Under the pieces are notes generated by a model that was not told the origin of the DNA, did no database searches, and saw nothing but the letters and a program-made list of their open reading frames with translations. The translations under genes were made by a program, and so were the position numbers. This document shows, piece by piece, positions 23,107 to 34,470 of a stretch of 64,000 nt of DNA; position 1 is the stretch's first letter; every line of letters begins with the position of its first letter. The DNA comes from Rhizomys pruinosus. Taxonomy: Eukaryota; Chordata; Mammalia; Rodentia; Spalacidae. Location of the stretch: assembly GCA_009823505.1 (NCBI GenBank), contig VZQC01010403.1, forward strand, positions 520,293 through 584,292, read 5' to 3'.

Positions 23107-23329
23107 ATAAAGAAAATGTGGTACATCTACACAATGGAGTTCTATGAAGTGGTAAAAAAAAGATGGCATCATGAACTTTGCAGGTAAATGGATGGAACTA
23201 GAAGCCATTATGCTAAGTGAAATAACACAGTCCCGAAAAGCAAAAAACAAAAAACAGTGAATGGCATCCCTCATTTGTGGATACTAGCACCAAATACCTA
23301 GCAGTAAGGCAAACTGAGCAATGTTAATG

Positions 23330-23333
<4 letters not shown>

Positions 23334-23371
<38 letters not shown>

Positions 23372-23390
23372 ATATATATGTGTATATATG
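23334..23390. repeat. (TA)n microsatellite
   Basis: About 25 TA units with interruptions, within the L1 3' UTR. Confidence 0.95.
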
Positions 23391-23752
23391 CTATTTTTTT
23401 TCTTTTTACCTGAAAGCAACTGTGTCATTATAATGTGAATCCAGTCATGGGATCTAGAATTACCCTACCACTTATTCTCAGACTTTGTAATTGTGGTATA
23501 TGGGGGGAGGGTATCTATGCATACTTTAGAGTAATATAAAATTAAAGGAGAAAAATGTGAATTCCTAAACATGTTGTTTTAGGAATTAACATACAGTTTA
23601 TTTTCAGACATCATAATTTTGGTATATGTGTGATGTACATATATGTATATTTCAGAACGATACAAATTGGAAGGAACAATAACAAAAGGACTGGGCAAAG
23701 AACTGACTGCTCAATAGACCTCTGCATAGAAAAACTTTAAGAAGACTGAAAA

Positions 23753-23982
23753 GGGCTGGAGAGATAGCCTAGTGGTTAAGAGCACCGACTGCTCTTGCAG
23801 AGGACCCGGGTTCAATCCCCAGCACCCACATGGCGGCTAAGAACTGTCTGTAACTCCAATTCCAGGAGAACTCCAGTTCCAGGGGAATCCGACACCCTCT
23901 TCTGACTTCCGCGGCATTGCACGACATGGGTGCACAAACCTACATGCAGACAGTACATTCGTACACATACAAAAAAAAAAAA
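23753..23982 (+). mobile_element. B2 SINE, long form, inserted in L1 3' UTR
   Basis: Head 'gggctggagagatagcc', B box 'gggttcaatcccc', duplicated 'ccaattccaggagaactccagttccagg' motif, A tail. The perfect 11-bp TSD aagactgaaaa is at 23742-23752 and 23983-23993. L1 sequence resumes directly after it, so the SINE is the later event. Confidence 0.95.
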
Positions 23983-24258
23983 AAGACTGAAAAAAAGATG
24001 CAAGACATGCATGGCAAAATGCATGAACTCAGGGGGTTGGGGGACCTGGAAAGGGGAATGAGTGTAAATTGGACTGAGAAATGATGTATGAATGAATTGC
24101 ACAAAACTTCAATAAAAAAATTATGGACTCACAGCTCTAGAGGCTCAGAAGTCCATGAGCACAACAGCACGAGGGCCTCATGTGCCTTCAGCTCACATGG
24201 GAAAGGGAAAGATGCAAGGCATAGCTTTGCCTTAAAAGAAGATCTCCCTCTCGCTGGC

Positions 24259-24380
24259 GCTGGAGAGATTACTCAGTTCTGAGGTATCTGATACCCTCGT
24301 CTGTCCTCTACAGGCATTGCACAACAGGGGTGCATTTACACAGATCTACACATAACACTTATATATGTAAAAAAAATAAA
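24259..24380 (+). mobile_element. B2 SINE with internal deletion
   Basis: Head 'gctggagagattactcag' jumps to 'gaggtatctgataccctcg', then 'aggcattgcacaacaggggtgca' and an 'aaaaaaaataaatt' tail. The B-box region is missing. Confidence 0.7.
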
Positions 24381-24735
24381 TTCCCCCTCTTGCAATTACT
24401 ATTAATATCTTCAATAATTATCCATGCCTACTATAAAGCTATCAGATGCTACCTCATTCCTGGCAGTCCTGTGGCCTCTAAACACTTACATTGGGAATCA
24501 AGTTTCAATATGGATTTTTTTGATGACAAATCATGCCCAAAGCCTAACAAAGGTAGGTAGTTTTCTTGGCAAACCAATCTACGATTTCTGTTGAAGACAG
24601 GCCAAGGTGACAGGGTGTCACCCAGACTATGGTGGAGGATGAGGAGCCTCATTAGACCACACAAGTGATCAGATGTTGAGAGCATCGTGCTAACATGATT
24701 TTGCAGAGTTATTTCTAAGCAGGATTTTATAGACA

Positions 24736-25279
24736 TGAGTGAAACTTCCCAGAAAACAAAAACCTGCACCTCCAAACTGACCCTTTTGCAAGGTTGATCA
24801 ACTGATTAAACTTCAACAATTGTGAAAAATTAGCAATGTTGCAGGTCCAGAGCCTAATTACAGTTTATCTTAAGCCATTTTTAGCCCCATAATTAGTCAT
24901 TCCTTGCACACTTTCGTGTCTGACTTAACATCCTATGACTAATAAATCAAAATCTTTTGGAATGTATTAAATTAGCAGACCACCAACTTCCACCAAGCCA
25001 AGAGCTAAGCCAGTCAAATAGCATGTCGGGCCTCCAACAGACTTCTCTGCAGTTTGCCATAACCTGCCTCTCTGCTGTCTTCACCAATGTACTTGAAACA
25101 TGTCTTGATTTATGGCTTTCTGTATTCTGTTACTATAAAAACTTCATGAAACTGTTAACACATTGGAACATGAAATTTGCGGTGACCTGAATCTGTGTTC
25201 CCAGGTCATGATCACTCATATTGGGCTCTGGAATAAACTTGTAGCCCCTTCTAGGTGAGAGCTGTGCTTTTAGTTGACA
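24736..25279 (+). mobile_element. ERV LTR (family shared with 58569-59107)
   Basis: About 540 bases align along their length with 58569-59107, best over the last 220: 'tgtcttgatttatg', 'ctgttactataaaa' (TATA-like, near 25128-25141), 'ggtgacctgaatctgtgttcc', 'ggctctggaataaact' (polyadenylation signal), 'gaggtgagag'-type end. It ends in CA at 25278-25279 and is followed by a primer-site-like sequence. The upstream boundary is approximate. Confidence 0.65.
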
Positions 25280-25283
25280 GTTA

Positions 25284-25302
25284 TGGCACCACAATGTGGG
25301 AC
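25284..25302 (+). promoter_or_regulatory. Degenerate tRNA-Lys-type primer binding site
   Basis: TGGCACCACAATGTGGGAC lies four bases after the LTR end. Against the established Lys1,2 primer site (18 nt, TGGCGCCCAACGTGGGGC) it shows three substitutions and one inserted A. Its position is what a retroviral primer site requires. The assignment is an inference from this match. Confidence 0.45.
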
Positions 25303-26097
25303 CCCAAGAATGATCCACTTTCCACCAGAGGAATTACCTGCATGGAAGCCAGGAAGCTGCATGGACCATTGAGTCTAAGCCATATGGTGTTATTTCCTCA
25401 AGTGGGTTGGCTGAGTTCTTTCTGGCTTTGAACTTCCCTGGTTTGGTTGGGAGACCATTTATTTATTCTGAACTGGTTGTTTAGGGACCCTACTTGGCAG
25501 ATACCTTTTTAGTTTTGGTTTATTTTCAGTATTTGTTTTAAGGTATCTGTTTTGTAAACTATATCTTATTCCTTTTGAGGTGAGAATTGTGTTTCTGTCT
25601 TGACAGACAGAGGGTCTAGGGGAAAGGACAGGAGCCTGAGTATAGTATGGTCAAGCCCCAAATCTGTCACTCAGAAGGAACATGTTTCTCATAAGTTGAG
25701 AGAGTCCAAGGTCTCAGCCTCATTTCCCTCCGCTGGTTAGCTGTAGACTGGTTAGTATTGTTCACAGTCTGAACCTCTGCAGTGTGTACAAAGTTAATCT
25801 ACACACTCCCTGCCTCCAAACAATGTCTCTTTCCTTTCTTTGGAACTGATTTGTACTGGATGAGCCCAAATGGAGGTCTGGGCCTTACTACACTCACAGT
25901 CGTATCTTCCATTGGAGCTCTGTTAACTTGCCGTCAGATCCTTGCTTTCACTCAGACATGCTAGAGAGAAGGTGACCCAATTTCCAGACTGGCAGCATAA
26001 TTACCAAGAAATCAAATGATCCTAGTACCAGAGTCTCTAGGGTCAGAGCCTGGGCCCTGGCAGGCCTCACAAGCCAGTCTCAGCCACACCTCTCCAA
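25303..26097. other. Unassigned, possibly ERV interior
   Basis: Follows the LTR and primer-site-like sequence. I recognise no gag, pol or env motif. Confidence 0.3.
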
Positions 26098-27300
26098 CAT
26101 GCCAATTAAAGAGACAAGCATAGCCAAAGTAGAAGAAGGAGCTTTATTCAATATGCCCACACTGGGGAGAGGATCAAAGAAGCCCAGTGACCCCCAAGTC
26201 GAGCTTCTGGGTACTGGCATGAGGTTTAGTTTAAATAGAGGTCTTTATGACATACTGGTAAGGAAGCATCCTGGTCAACGAGTGAAACTGCCCATCCTTG
26301 ATCCTTGATTCATCATTGTCTGGGCCCCTCTCCTCTGGCAAAGTGCTCTAACAAGTTGTCAGAACTGTGTGAAATCCTTTCCCTGGAGACAAATTTCTCT
26401 TTCTGGTTCCTTTCTGTCTCTCAGCATGGGATTCCTGAGGAAATTCTTCCTTGAGGTTCACTTTTTCAACAGTCTGTTAGATGAAGGCTGGGTCCGAGTG
26501 TCTCTATTTGGAATATCTTCTTTCCTAACAGGATGGTTACAACACCACTGTCAGTGATCCACATAAGGGGAGACTGTGGCCAAATGCTGGCCACTGAGGC
26601 TGGAGGGAAATTCACAAGCACCTGGCAAGAGTGGTTGCTGACAGAGAAAAAGCTCTGCAGCTGCTGGTGCTACCCAGTCTGTGGTGGTGCTCAGATAGCT
26701 GCAGCCACATTGGGACAAGAGAGAAAAGATACTGAAGAATGCATAGCCGTTGGATGGTGATACGGGACCAGATGACTGGATCAACTGACCTTAAATTGCT
26801 GTCTTGTAGATTTTTTTTCTTGTGAAATGTAACTGTTCAAACCAGTCAAATCAGTTCTTTCTCTTACCTCCAGGTAAACATTATACCTTGCAGAAGAGTT
26901 TTCTTACTGAGGGGTTGTGCTTGTTGATACTGAGGAAAATAGGGGCCCCTTCTTGGCATTCTTAGTCTCATTAATAAAAGAATCTAAGGACAGATTCAAG
27001 CAGGAGCAAGCAAGCTCTAAATCTTGGCAACTACTTGGAGGAGGAGGAGGTGGAGGAGGAGGAAGAGGAGGAGGAGGAGGAGGAGGAGGAGGAAGAGGGA
27101 GAGGACAAGGGAAAAAGCCATACTGCTTGAATTAAGCTGGTGTGGAGTTCAGCCTCATGGCAGCAGGCAGTCATGTGCCAGGAAGAGGGGCTTTAGAAAG
27201 AGTAAGGGGCCTCAAAGTGTCGGGGGAAGCGTGCTTGGAACAAAAAGAGGAAAGGGAAATTTATGCTTTTCTGAGTAATTCAGAAAAGCAGGCAGATTTT
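26098..27300 (+). repeat. LTR-element-like family, LTR-like part and block alpha, copy 2
   Basis: 26125-26150 ('gaaggagctttattcaatatgcc') looks like an antisense polyadenylation region. 26357-26393 matches 10921-10957. 26920-27300 aligns with 9340-9745 ('cttggcattcttagtctc', 'ataaaagaatctaagg', 'gaattaagctggtgtgg', 'agagtaaggggcc', 'cttttctgagt'). It is interrupted at about 27300 by the L1-type insertion and resumes as block beta near 28070. Confidence 0.5.
27036..27108. repeat. (GGA)n microsatellite
   Basis: Imperfect GGA triplets with AGA and GTG interruptions, inside block alpha. The matching place in copy 1 (about 9485-9500) is only a short GA-rich tract. Confidence 0.9.
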
Positions 27301-27302
27301 TT

Positions 27303-28060
27303 TTTCAAAGCCAATTTTTTTATTGAAGCGCTGTGCATTTCATACAAATTTTCAAATCAAATCTAGACCTGTGCCCCCCTCTCTGCCACCCCACCAGAGC
27401 TCATGCATTCTGCCAAACATGTTTTTCATTTTTTTCTCAGTCTCTCTCAAAACTCTTGATGCAGAAGTTTACTCTTTCAAGCAGAAGTTCACAGTTTCAG
27501 TCAGTTCTTTGACCCAGTCTTGTGTTGTTGTTGTTATTCCTTCCAATATTCATCACTACAAAATATGCATGTATGCATGCCACATATATCATAGATTTTA
27601 GCTTCTTTAGCTTATGATTTTTTTCTTTATTAGGCTGAAAGATGTCATGTTTGAAGGTTCCTCCTTGGCAAGCCCAAACCACCATCAGTTCTGCCCTTGT
27701 GCTCCACACTGGGGTTTTCCCTTCCCATGGTCACCAAATGAGGCCCAGTAAGCACCACATCCTGTCTTGATCTTCCTGTACTGGTCTCCGTGATACAGCC
27801 TGGGTAGTCCAACAATGGCAGTCTATATTCTGAAGAGGCTGAAACCCCAGTAGTAGCTCAGTCCACAAGCTGGATGTCTCAGCAGTTCCCATCTGGCACT
27901 GAAGGTTTGGAGGATTCTTGGAGAGACGTGAGTCTTCAGTCCATGTTGGAAGGTTGAAAAGCTGTGTCTCATTTCTTTGAAGGACGTCAAAAGCAGAGGC
28001 ATCCACAGGGTAGCTGCACTTGCCAGTAAGACAGGCAAAACAACTGTGCTCTTTTTTTTT
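27303..28060 (-). mobile_element. L1-type insertion, antisense
   Basis: The low-coordinate side is an antisense poly-A tail plus L1 3' UTR matching 2505-2750 ('tcaaatctaga', 'gagctcatgcattctgccaaacatg', 'gatgcagaagtt'). From about 27600 the sequence is non-coding and not otherwise placed, and it ends before the T run at 28053-28069. It splits the LTR-like family copy. The distal boundary is approximate. Confidence 0.6.
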
Positions 28061-28069
28061 TTTTTTTTT

Positions 28070-29034
28070 TACTTTTGTCTTTTTACTAAGATCTCAAGTT
28101 TTATACCTGAAGTACAATTTCTCAGGACTTACTATTTATTTATTTCTGGTTATACTTTCCTTTTGGATGTTTAAGGCCATACAGTTAGCCCAGATTAACC
28201 AAGGTTTTTGTTTTCTCAAGGTCAGTTGAGGATCTGGTCCTCAAGGGTCACTCAAGTGTTTTGGGGGGAAGGGAACCCCTGGCTCCTTTTGGCTTTTCAA
28301 TCACCAGTTCCATCCACTCAAGGACGATCAGGTCTTGCTAGACCAGGTTTCCCTTTTAGAAGCATCAGCAGACTTTCCTCATTATAGACTGGACACTGGC
28401 TGAAGTACTATTAGTGGATCTCCAAGACCTTTCTGCACAGGAAGACTGGTGACTCACATTTGCAGGACATGTCAAGAGATGCCCCCATGCATGGTCCCCT
28501 GGGACTTAGTTGACCGCTGAGGGCAAGGAACAAAGTTATCTCTTAAGACCCTTGGCCAAATTGGTATGGACATTAAGTATGGTCTTTAAGGATTCAGAAA
28601 GGCTAAGTTACACCAGCCTGATACTTTTAACTACTGTATTAATATTTTAGAAAATGCTTGGACAAAAGCTTAAGCAGCCTTCTATAATAATTTTTAAAAA
28701 TTTTTTAAATTTAATTTTATTTATTTCTGCATGTGTATGAATGTACTGTCTGCATGCAGGTTTGTGCACCCGTGTTGTGCAATGCCGCGGAGGTCAGAAG
28801 AGGGTGTCAGATTCCCCTGGAACTGGAATTCTCCTGGAATTGGAGTTTCAGACGGTTTTTGGCCGCCATGTGGGTGCTGGGGATCGAACCCAGGTCCTCT
28901 GTAAGAGCGGTCGGCACTCTTAACCTCTAGGTCATCTCCAGCCCCTCAAGCAGCCTTCTATAAGAAATACTAAGAAGCACTCCCATAAAATAAATGCTGT
29001 GTTTAGACATAATGTCATGACAAGCTAGTTTTTT
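28070..29034 (+). repeat. LTR-element-like family, block beta, copy 2
   Basis: 28130-28687 aligns with 13270-13850 at high similarity by eye. It resumes after the B2 insertion and ends with 28975-29034, matching 14236-14290 ('cataatgtcatgacaagctagtttt'). Confidence 0.65.
28688..28947 (-). mobile_element. B2 SINE, antisense, long form, perfect TSD
   Basis: Carries the tandem 'ctggaactggaattctcctggaattggagttt' motif. The perfect 16-bp direct repeat aagcagccttctataa is at 28672-28687 and 28948-28963. It is absent from the corresponding site of copy 1 of block beta, so the empty site is visible within this window. Confidence 0.95.
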
Positions 29035-30093
29035 CTGCATTCCTTTGATCTTATATTCCTCTAAAGTATACATACATATCCTTCATCCATATATCAAAAC
29101 TTCCTAACTCTGAAAATAAATGGTAGCTTAGTTCTAGCACAGTTGTATTCAGATCACAAGGAATATAACATTAACATTGCTCAGTTTATCTTACAACTGG
29201 GTAATTGGTGCTAGCATCCACAGATGAGGGATACCATTTGTCATTTGTATTTCTGGGACCATGTTACTTCACTTAACATGGTATCTTCTAGCTCCATCCA
29301 TTTACCTGCAAAGTTCATGATGTCATCTTTCTTTACCACTGCATAGGACTCCATTGTGTAGATGTACCACATTTTCTTTATCCACTCACCAGTTGAGGGG
29401 CACTTGGGTTTGTTCCAGCTCTTTTATTGTAAAGAGAGCTGCAATAAACATGGCTGTGTATACATCTCTGCGGTAAGATGAATCTTGTGGGTATATACCC
29501 AAGAGTGGTATGACTTGGTCAGGTGGTAAGCTCATTTTGAGTGTTTTAAGGGTTCTCCACACTGTTTTCCATGGTGGTTGTATGAGTTTACATTCCCACC
29601 AGCAGTGGATGAGTGTTTCCCTTTCCCCACAACCTCTCCAGCACTTGGTATCATTTGTTTTCTTGGTCCTAGCCAGTCTTATTGGAGTGAGATGATGTCT
29701 TAAAGTGGTCTTAATTTGCATTTCTTTATTAGTGATGTTGAACACTTTTTAAGATGCTTCTCAGCCATCTCTAGTTCCTCACTTGTGTAGTCTCTATTCG
29801 GCTCTTTGCTCCATCTTTTGAGTGAGTCATTTGCTTTCTTTTTTTCTTTGTTTTTTGAGTAGTTTATGTATTCTGGAAATCAATGCTTTGTCAGATGTAT
29901 CTGCAGTGAAGGTTCCCCCCACTCTGTGGGTTTTCTCTTCACTTCCTTAATTCTTTCTTTTGATGTACAGAAGTTTTTGACTTTAATGAGGTTCCATTTG
30001 TCAATTGTTGACCTTATTTCCTATGCAGCTGCTGTCTGATTTAGGAAGTCTTTTCCTATGCCTATGACTTGTAGTCTGCTGCCAAGTTTGGGT
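29035..30093 (-). mobile_element. L1 3' portion, antisense, 5'-truncated
   Basis: Antisense 3' UTR (29035-29190, matching 23310-23560) is followed by the antisense 3' third of ORF2. It stops abruptly at about 30093, its truncated 5' end. It abuts the end of block beta. Confidence 0.85.
29386..29745 (-). pseudogene. L1 ORF2 C-terminal fragment
   Basis: The frame of 119 codons includes CWRGCGERE, LIHCWWECKLIQP, TVWRTLK and VIPLLGIYPQDSSY, the Cys-rich C-terminal region of L1 ORF2. Further antisense ORF2 sequence extends to 30093 in broken frames. A truncated, inactive copy. Confidence 0.88.
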
Positions 30094-31147
30094 CCTGTAA
30101 CAAAAACAGCTATGGAAGTTATTCACCACTTCTGGTCTTGTGTCATATAAGGAGCAGAGTCCCTCCCCATCTAGAAGATGATGCAGTATTCAAGTTGCTG
30201 TAACTGGTTCAAGCCTGAGTCCTGGCACACCAGTTGTAGTGCTCCACGGATATCTACCAGAGCATCCCAGGGACACTTGATAATATATCCATGTTCTTGT
30301 GGTCTAGCACAAAGGATTAGACCAGGGACACATGGCTAGAAATAGAAGTAGAAACAGTTTGATAAGAAAAAGAAAGAATTCCCATGATTAATAATCGTGC
30401 ACTAGTGAACTGAGGGTTGTGGACCCAATGTGCTGGGCCATGAGGCTCATCGCCCTTTATAAGACATTTCCACAGCACCAATCTCTATCTCATTTGTAGT
30501 TTATATGTCCTGGGCTTTTCTAGCACATGCTCCATTCCTTACACAAGGCCTAAGTGAGGAAGGACTTTGGTTCTTTGCAAACTGGCTTCCTTTAATGTTA
30601 ATATTAATCTTGATGCAGCTTTGTCTATTGTCCTGCCATCCTGGAGGGGAGCCAGGACCATCACCAGACACCAAACTTATCTATAACTGATCTTGACTTT
30701 CTTAATTTCTAGAGCTAAGAAAAAAAAAGTTTATGTTCTTCACAAAATACTCAGTCTCAAATATTTTGTCACAACAAAAATAAAATACAATAAAAATAAT
30801 TTAAAAATTAAAAAGTCAAACACAATGTAAAAGGAAATGGAATAAGGCAGCTTTCTAGAGGTGAAGTGGCTGTCTTGTCTGCTCAGCTGCCTACCCGGCT
30901 GTCAACTCTCTCTGGCCTCACACCCCTGCCCCTACCTACATTCTCCCAGAGATACCCAATTTCTCTTTCTAACTCAGTGCACATTGGAGCTCTCTAGCAA
31001 ACTTGAATCATAGTTAGAACAAATCATGAAGCCCTAGCCTTACTAGAGATACATGGAGCATGTGGAATCCCTTTCCTTCCCTGAGTTACCTTCTAATGTC
31101 ACGTGCATTGCTCCTAGTAGGGATTAAGGAAATTCTATGGACAATAC
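30094..31147. other. No recognised feature
   Basis: Unassigned. 'gttcaagcctgagtcctggcacacc' and nearby phrases look repeat-like, but I cannot place them. Confidence 0.35.
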
Positions 31148-31465
31148 TCCAGTTTTATTCCTGTTGCTGTGATAAAATACCCTGACCAAAAACAACTTGT
31201 GGAAGAAAAGGTTTATTTGGCTCACAATCCCAGATAATAGTCTACCAACTTCAGAGAAGTCAGGAAAGGACCTGAACAGCACATCCACAGTCAATAGAGA
31301 GAGAATGAACATGTCCTTCCTTGCGTGCTTCACTCATGCTCAGCTAGCTTTCCTCATTCTTCTGTAGTTCAGGACCCAGTCCATGAAATGGTACCATCCA
31401 CAATGGGGGGGGTCCTTCCCACCAGTTAAACAGTCCCCCATAGTCATGCCCACAGGCCTACCTGA
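31148..31465 (+). repeat. URR1-like rodent repeat (tentative)
   Basis: Head 'cctgttgctgtgataaaataccctgaccaaaaacaacttg', then 'aggtttatttggctcacaat'. The body is shorter and more diverged than at 22301. Confidence 0.55.
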
Positions 31466-31539
31466 TCTAGGTAGTACTTCATGAATGAAGGCTCTCTTCC
31501 AGGAATCTCATCCTGGAAGGAGGAAAGGGTACCAGCCAG

Positions 31540-32080
31540 AGGGAGAACTTGTCTCCCAGAAAGAGAGTTTACACAGTTCTAGTACCTTGTCTGACAACCT
31601 TACGAGATGAGAATGAAGCTCTGACAATCATGGGTCAGTGGTGGGCAAGACACACCTTGACTGGAACTGCTTGGATGTGCGTATAGCTGGTGGTCTTTAA
31701 TCTGGTTGCTGGAGAGCTTGCTCCGTGGTTAAAAGCATGGTCTGCTCTTGCAGAGGACCTGAATTTGGTTCTGATCACATACTCTGAGTGGCTCATGACT
31801 GCCCATAACTCTAGCTCCAGGGAGATCTAAGCCTCTAGGGTCTGTGTCTCACACAGACATACACTCACATATAAAATTTTTTAATCTAAATTTTAATCTG
31901 ATTTTAGGACCCTGAAGATTAACTGGGGGGCACAGACTAGATCTTTTTGTCCCTCTAACCAATGTGGCCACATTGAATGAATCTTTTTCTGATTTTTGCT
32001 GTTAATTTTGGTTGTTTTAATCAGTTTATTGAGGATGGATGCTGGTCCCAGAGTGTGATCCTCAAGTTTGGTATCATTTC
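31540..32080 (+). repeat. LTR-like interspersed repeat, copy 3 of 3
   Basis: Colinear with 537-880 and 4741-5095: 'ttgtctcccagaaagag', 'caccttgactggaactgctt', then after the SINE insertion 'aggaccctgaagattaactggggg', 'attgaatgaatc', a T-rich tract and 'tttattgaggatgg'. Confidence 0.5.
31705..31891 (+). mobile_element. B2-type SINE inside the LTR-like repeat
   Basis: Head 'gttgctggagagcttgctcc', 'gcagaggacctgaatttggttctg', tail 'aaaattttttaatc'. The 9-bp TSD tttaatctg is at 31696-31704 and 31892-31900, and the host repeat continues directly after it. Confidence 0.8.
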
Positions 32081-32089
32081 CAGAGTGTG

Positions 32090-32797
32090 GTAAGTTGGCA
32101 TTTGTAGCAATAGATACACAAAGACTCCTGTACTGGCCGTTGGCCTATCAGTTCCTTGTGTCATTGATGTGTCCAAAGAAAGTGATGTCACGTTTCTCCC
32201 TCTCTTTATCTAGTGGCTGACTCAGAATGCTTTCATCAGCAAATCTAACCATTGCAGGAAAAATGAAGAGGCTTCTTATAGTCTTGCATTACTGCAGGCA
32301 TCTCTGCTCAGCCCCTATCTATTACCTGTGCTCACAAACCACTGGAGATGTTTTCCTATTGATAGTTTTCCAGTCACTGAACATGTCCTATGGTATTAGA
32401 CCAAGTGGCAATAAATTGCTCTCAACTAATTTGGAAGTGTGATACTTTACTAAGACTGAGTAAAGTTTTGGAAAAGTTTTGCACATTTCTGAATTTTAAA
32501 AAGGCTACTTTCACCGTCTCCCCTATGTGAAATATAATTGAGATGCAATAAATGGCTCCCACAGAGTCTGCGGGTCCAGATGGGCCTTGCTGCCTTTCCT
32601 TATGACCAGCTCTGCTATGGGAAATTAATTGGTATTTACAGCTGTGCCAAATTATCAGCCAGCCCACAAATAGAACCGAGGGTTTAGTATTCACAGGGCA
32701 CTTATCCTTAAATGGTAACTTCATATTAATATTTTGTTACCATTCATGTGATCTCAATACTTCGGCTTTTTAAAAAATCACATAAAATGTAAAATAT
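32090..32797. other. No recognised feature
   Basis: Apparently unique, AT-rich. Confidence 0.45.
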
Positions 32798-32985
32798 TGG
32801 GCTAACTTGATGGCTCAGCAGGTACAGGTGCTTGACAGCCTAAGTTCAATCCCCAGAGTCCACACGGCAGGTCTCCTGACTTTTATGTGTGCATTATGGT
32901 ATATATTCATATGTACACACATGTACAAATACATACATAATACATAGAATAAATAAGTGTAAACTCTTAAAAATGTGAAATGTTG
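32798..32985 (+). mobile_element. Diverged B2-type SINE
   Basis: Head 'gggctaacttgatggctcagcaggtacaggtgc', B box 'gttcaatccccagagtcc', 'tgtgtgcattatggtatat', tail 'agaataaataagtg'. Confidence 0.6.
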
Positions 32986-33050
32986 ACTAACTGGCAAATT
33001 ATCAGTCATTTTTGAATATAGTCTGCTGTGGGCTGTGATGGTTGTGGGAC

Positions 33051-33076
33051 GTGTGTGTGTGTGTGTGTGTGTGTGT
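33051..33076. repeat. (GT)n microsatellite
   Basis: 13 perfect units. Confidence 0.95.
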
Positions 33077-33080
33077 ATCC

Positions 33081-33854
33081 ATTCCAACTAAATAAAAAGT
33101 GTTCCTCTTTTAAACAATATCAAAGTTATACTAATTCAGGAGTCAATATCATGATTTGTTAATCCTTTTATATTTGTTCTATTCAGGAAAGAGGAAACAT
33201 ATGCAGAAATATAATTTTGGATAATTATGAAAAAGAACTTTTTTCCAGAACTTTTTTTAATTAGTGAGAACTGACTACAGAGATTCATCAAGATTTAGTG
33301 CATTTTAATTAAGCCCCGCATACACTATCATTGGATAATCATATTTTGACCACTTTAATGGTGGTATCCTAGTATTTGGGAATTGTATCGACACATACCA
33401 GGTGCAGTGACAACTGAGACTTGGTTGTTAGTTCAGCACAGGTTACTCAGGTGAAATCTCACCTACATGGTTAAGAAATGAAGCCGTTCAAAGCATGGAT
33501 GCTGAGATGGAAGCAGGGCCAGGGTCCAGGCTCCCCTGAGCCCTGCCGATGGCAGACAGGAAGCCTCCCAGAAGGGCCCTGGGATGCCATGCACCTGTTC
33601 TGGTCCCTGGGAGAGCCTTGTCCAATCCTGTGGTGGAGCGGCTGTTTATAGCACATGCTTTGTCAGGTATTCTTATTTCAAGCATGCTCCTTCTTCTTGA
33701 GGTTAAATAAAAAGCCCTTTTCTGTACTTAGTAAATAGCTTGACATTGGTGAACTTGCATTCACCAAATGACACCTGCTGTGTTAGGGTGGGTTTCTTTT
33801 TCTTTAATATGTAAATGTCACACTTTGACTCTGATGATTACATTTCTGTTTGAT
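33081..33854. other. No recognised feature
   Basis: Apparently unique sequence. Overlapping antisense frames at 33471-33685 show no motif. Confidence 0.45.
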
Positions 33855-34086
33855 GTGATATTTTTATTATTTATTTATTTTTCATCTGTGTGCTAGTGTT
33901 CCAATGTACCAGTGGAGGCCACAGGACAACCTCAGGGGTTGTCCCTCAAGAGCTATCCACTTTGATTTTTGGACATGGTCTCTCCCTGGCGTGGAATTTA
34001 TTAAGTCTAGGGTAGGTGGCCAATGACTCTAGGGATCATTTTATCTGTCTCCCCAGCACTAGGGCTCAAGTGCATGCAACCGTGAC

Positions 34087-34450
34087 TGTGGAGAGCAGGT
34101 GTGGCGAGGGTCCCAGGATGGTGCCCGAGACTTTAGCCAAGTCTTATGACTAACACCTGATTCCCTCCTACCTCTAAGTAAAGCCACGTTCACCATTTGA
34201 GCTGTGCAGGTGCACCCTGTATACAAGATCAGGCCAGATGATACCAATAGACTGAGGCCACGCAACCTGGGCTGGGAAGGTGGAGCTGGAGAGGGATAAA
34301 TAAAGGGACTTTCTGGTCTTGGGGGGAAGAAGAACAAGAAAAAGATAAGAGAAAGAAGTAAAAATGCTGTAAAGGCCCTGAATAAACCGCTTTGAGAAGA
34401 ACCAGCGAGAGGTGCTTTGTTTCTGCGGTTTCATACAAGTGCTCCCTACA
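34087..34450 (+). repeat. 5' LTR
   Basis: TG...CA ends. TATA-like ATAAATAAA at 34296-34304 and AATAAA at 34381-34386 are placed as expected for a U3-R-U5 LTR with a short R. It would act as promoter and, in the 3' copy, as polyadenylation site. Confidence 0.92.
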
Positions 34451-34452
34451 AA

Positions 34453-34470
34453 TGGTGGCCCGTACGGGGA
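34453..34470 (+). promoter_or_regulatory. Primer binding site, tRNA-Ile(AAU)
   Basis: TGGTGGCCCGTACGGGGA is the exact 18-nt reverse complement of the 3' end of mammalian tRNA-Ile(AAU) including CCA. It sits two bases after the 5' LTR. The tRNA end is recalled from general knowledge, not searched. Confidence 0.85.

Larger units (their letters stand above)
22815..24120 (+). mobile_element. L1 3' portion, sense (ORF2 end plus 3' UTR)
   Basis: ORF2 C-terminal sequence (22840-23280) is followed by the 3' UTR and an 'aataaaaaaatta' tail. The 3' UTR is interrupted by a (TA)n run and by a B2 at 23753. The ORF2 homologue on the other strand at 29250-29740 confirms the assignment. 5'-truncated. Confidence 0.85.
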
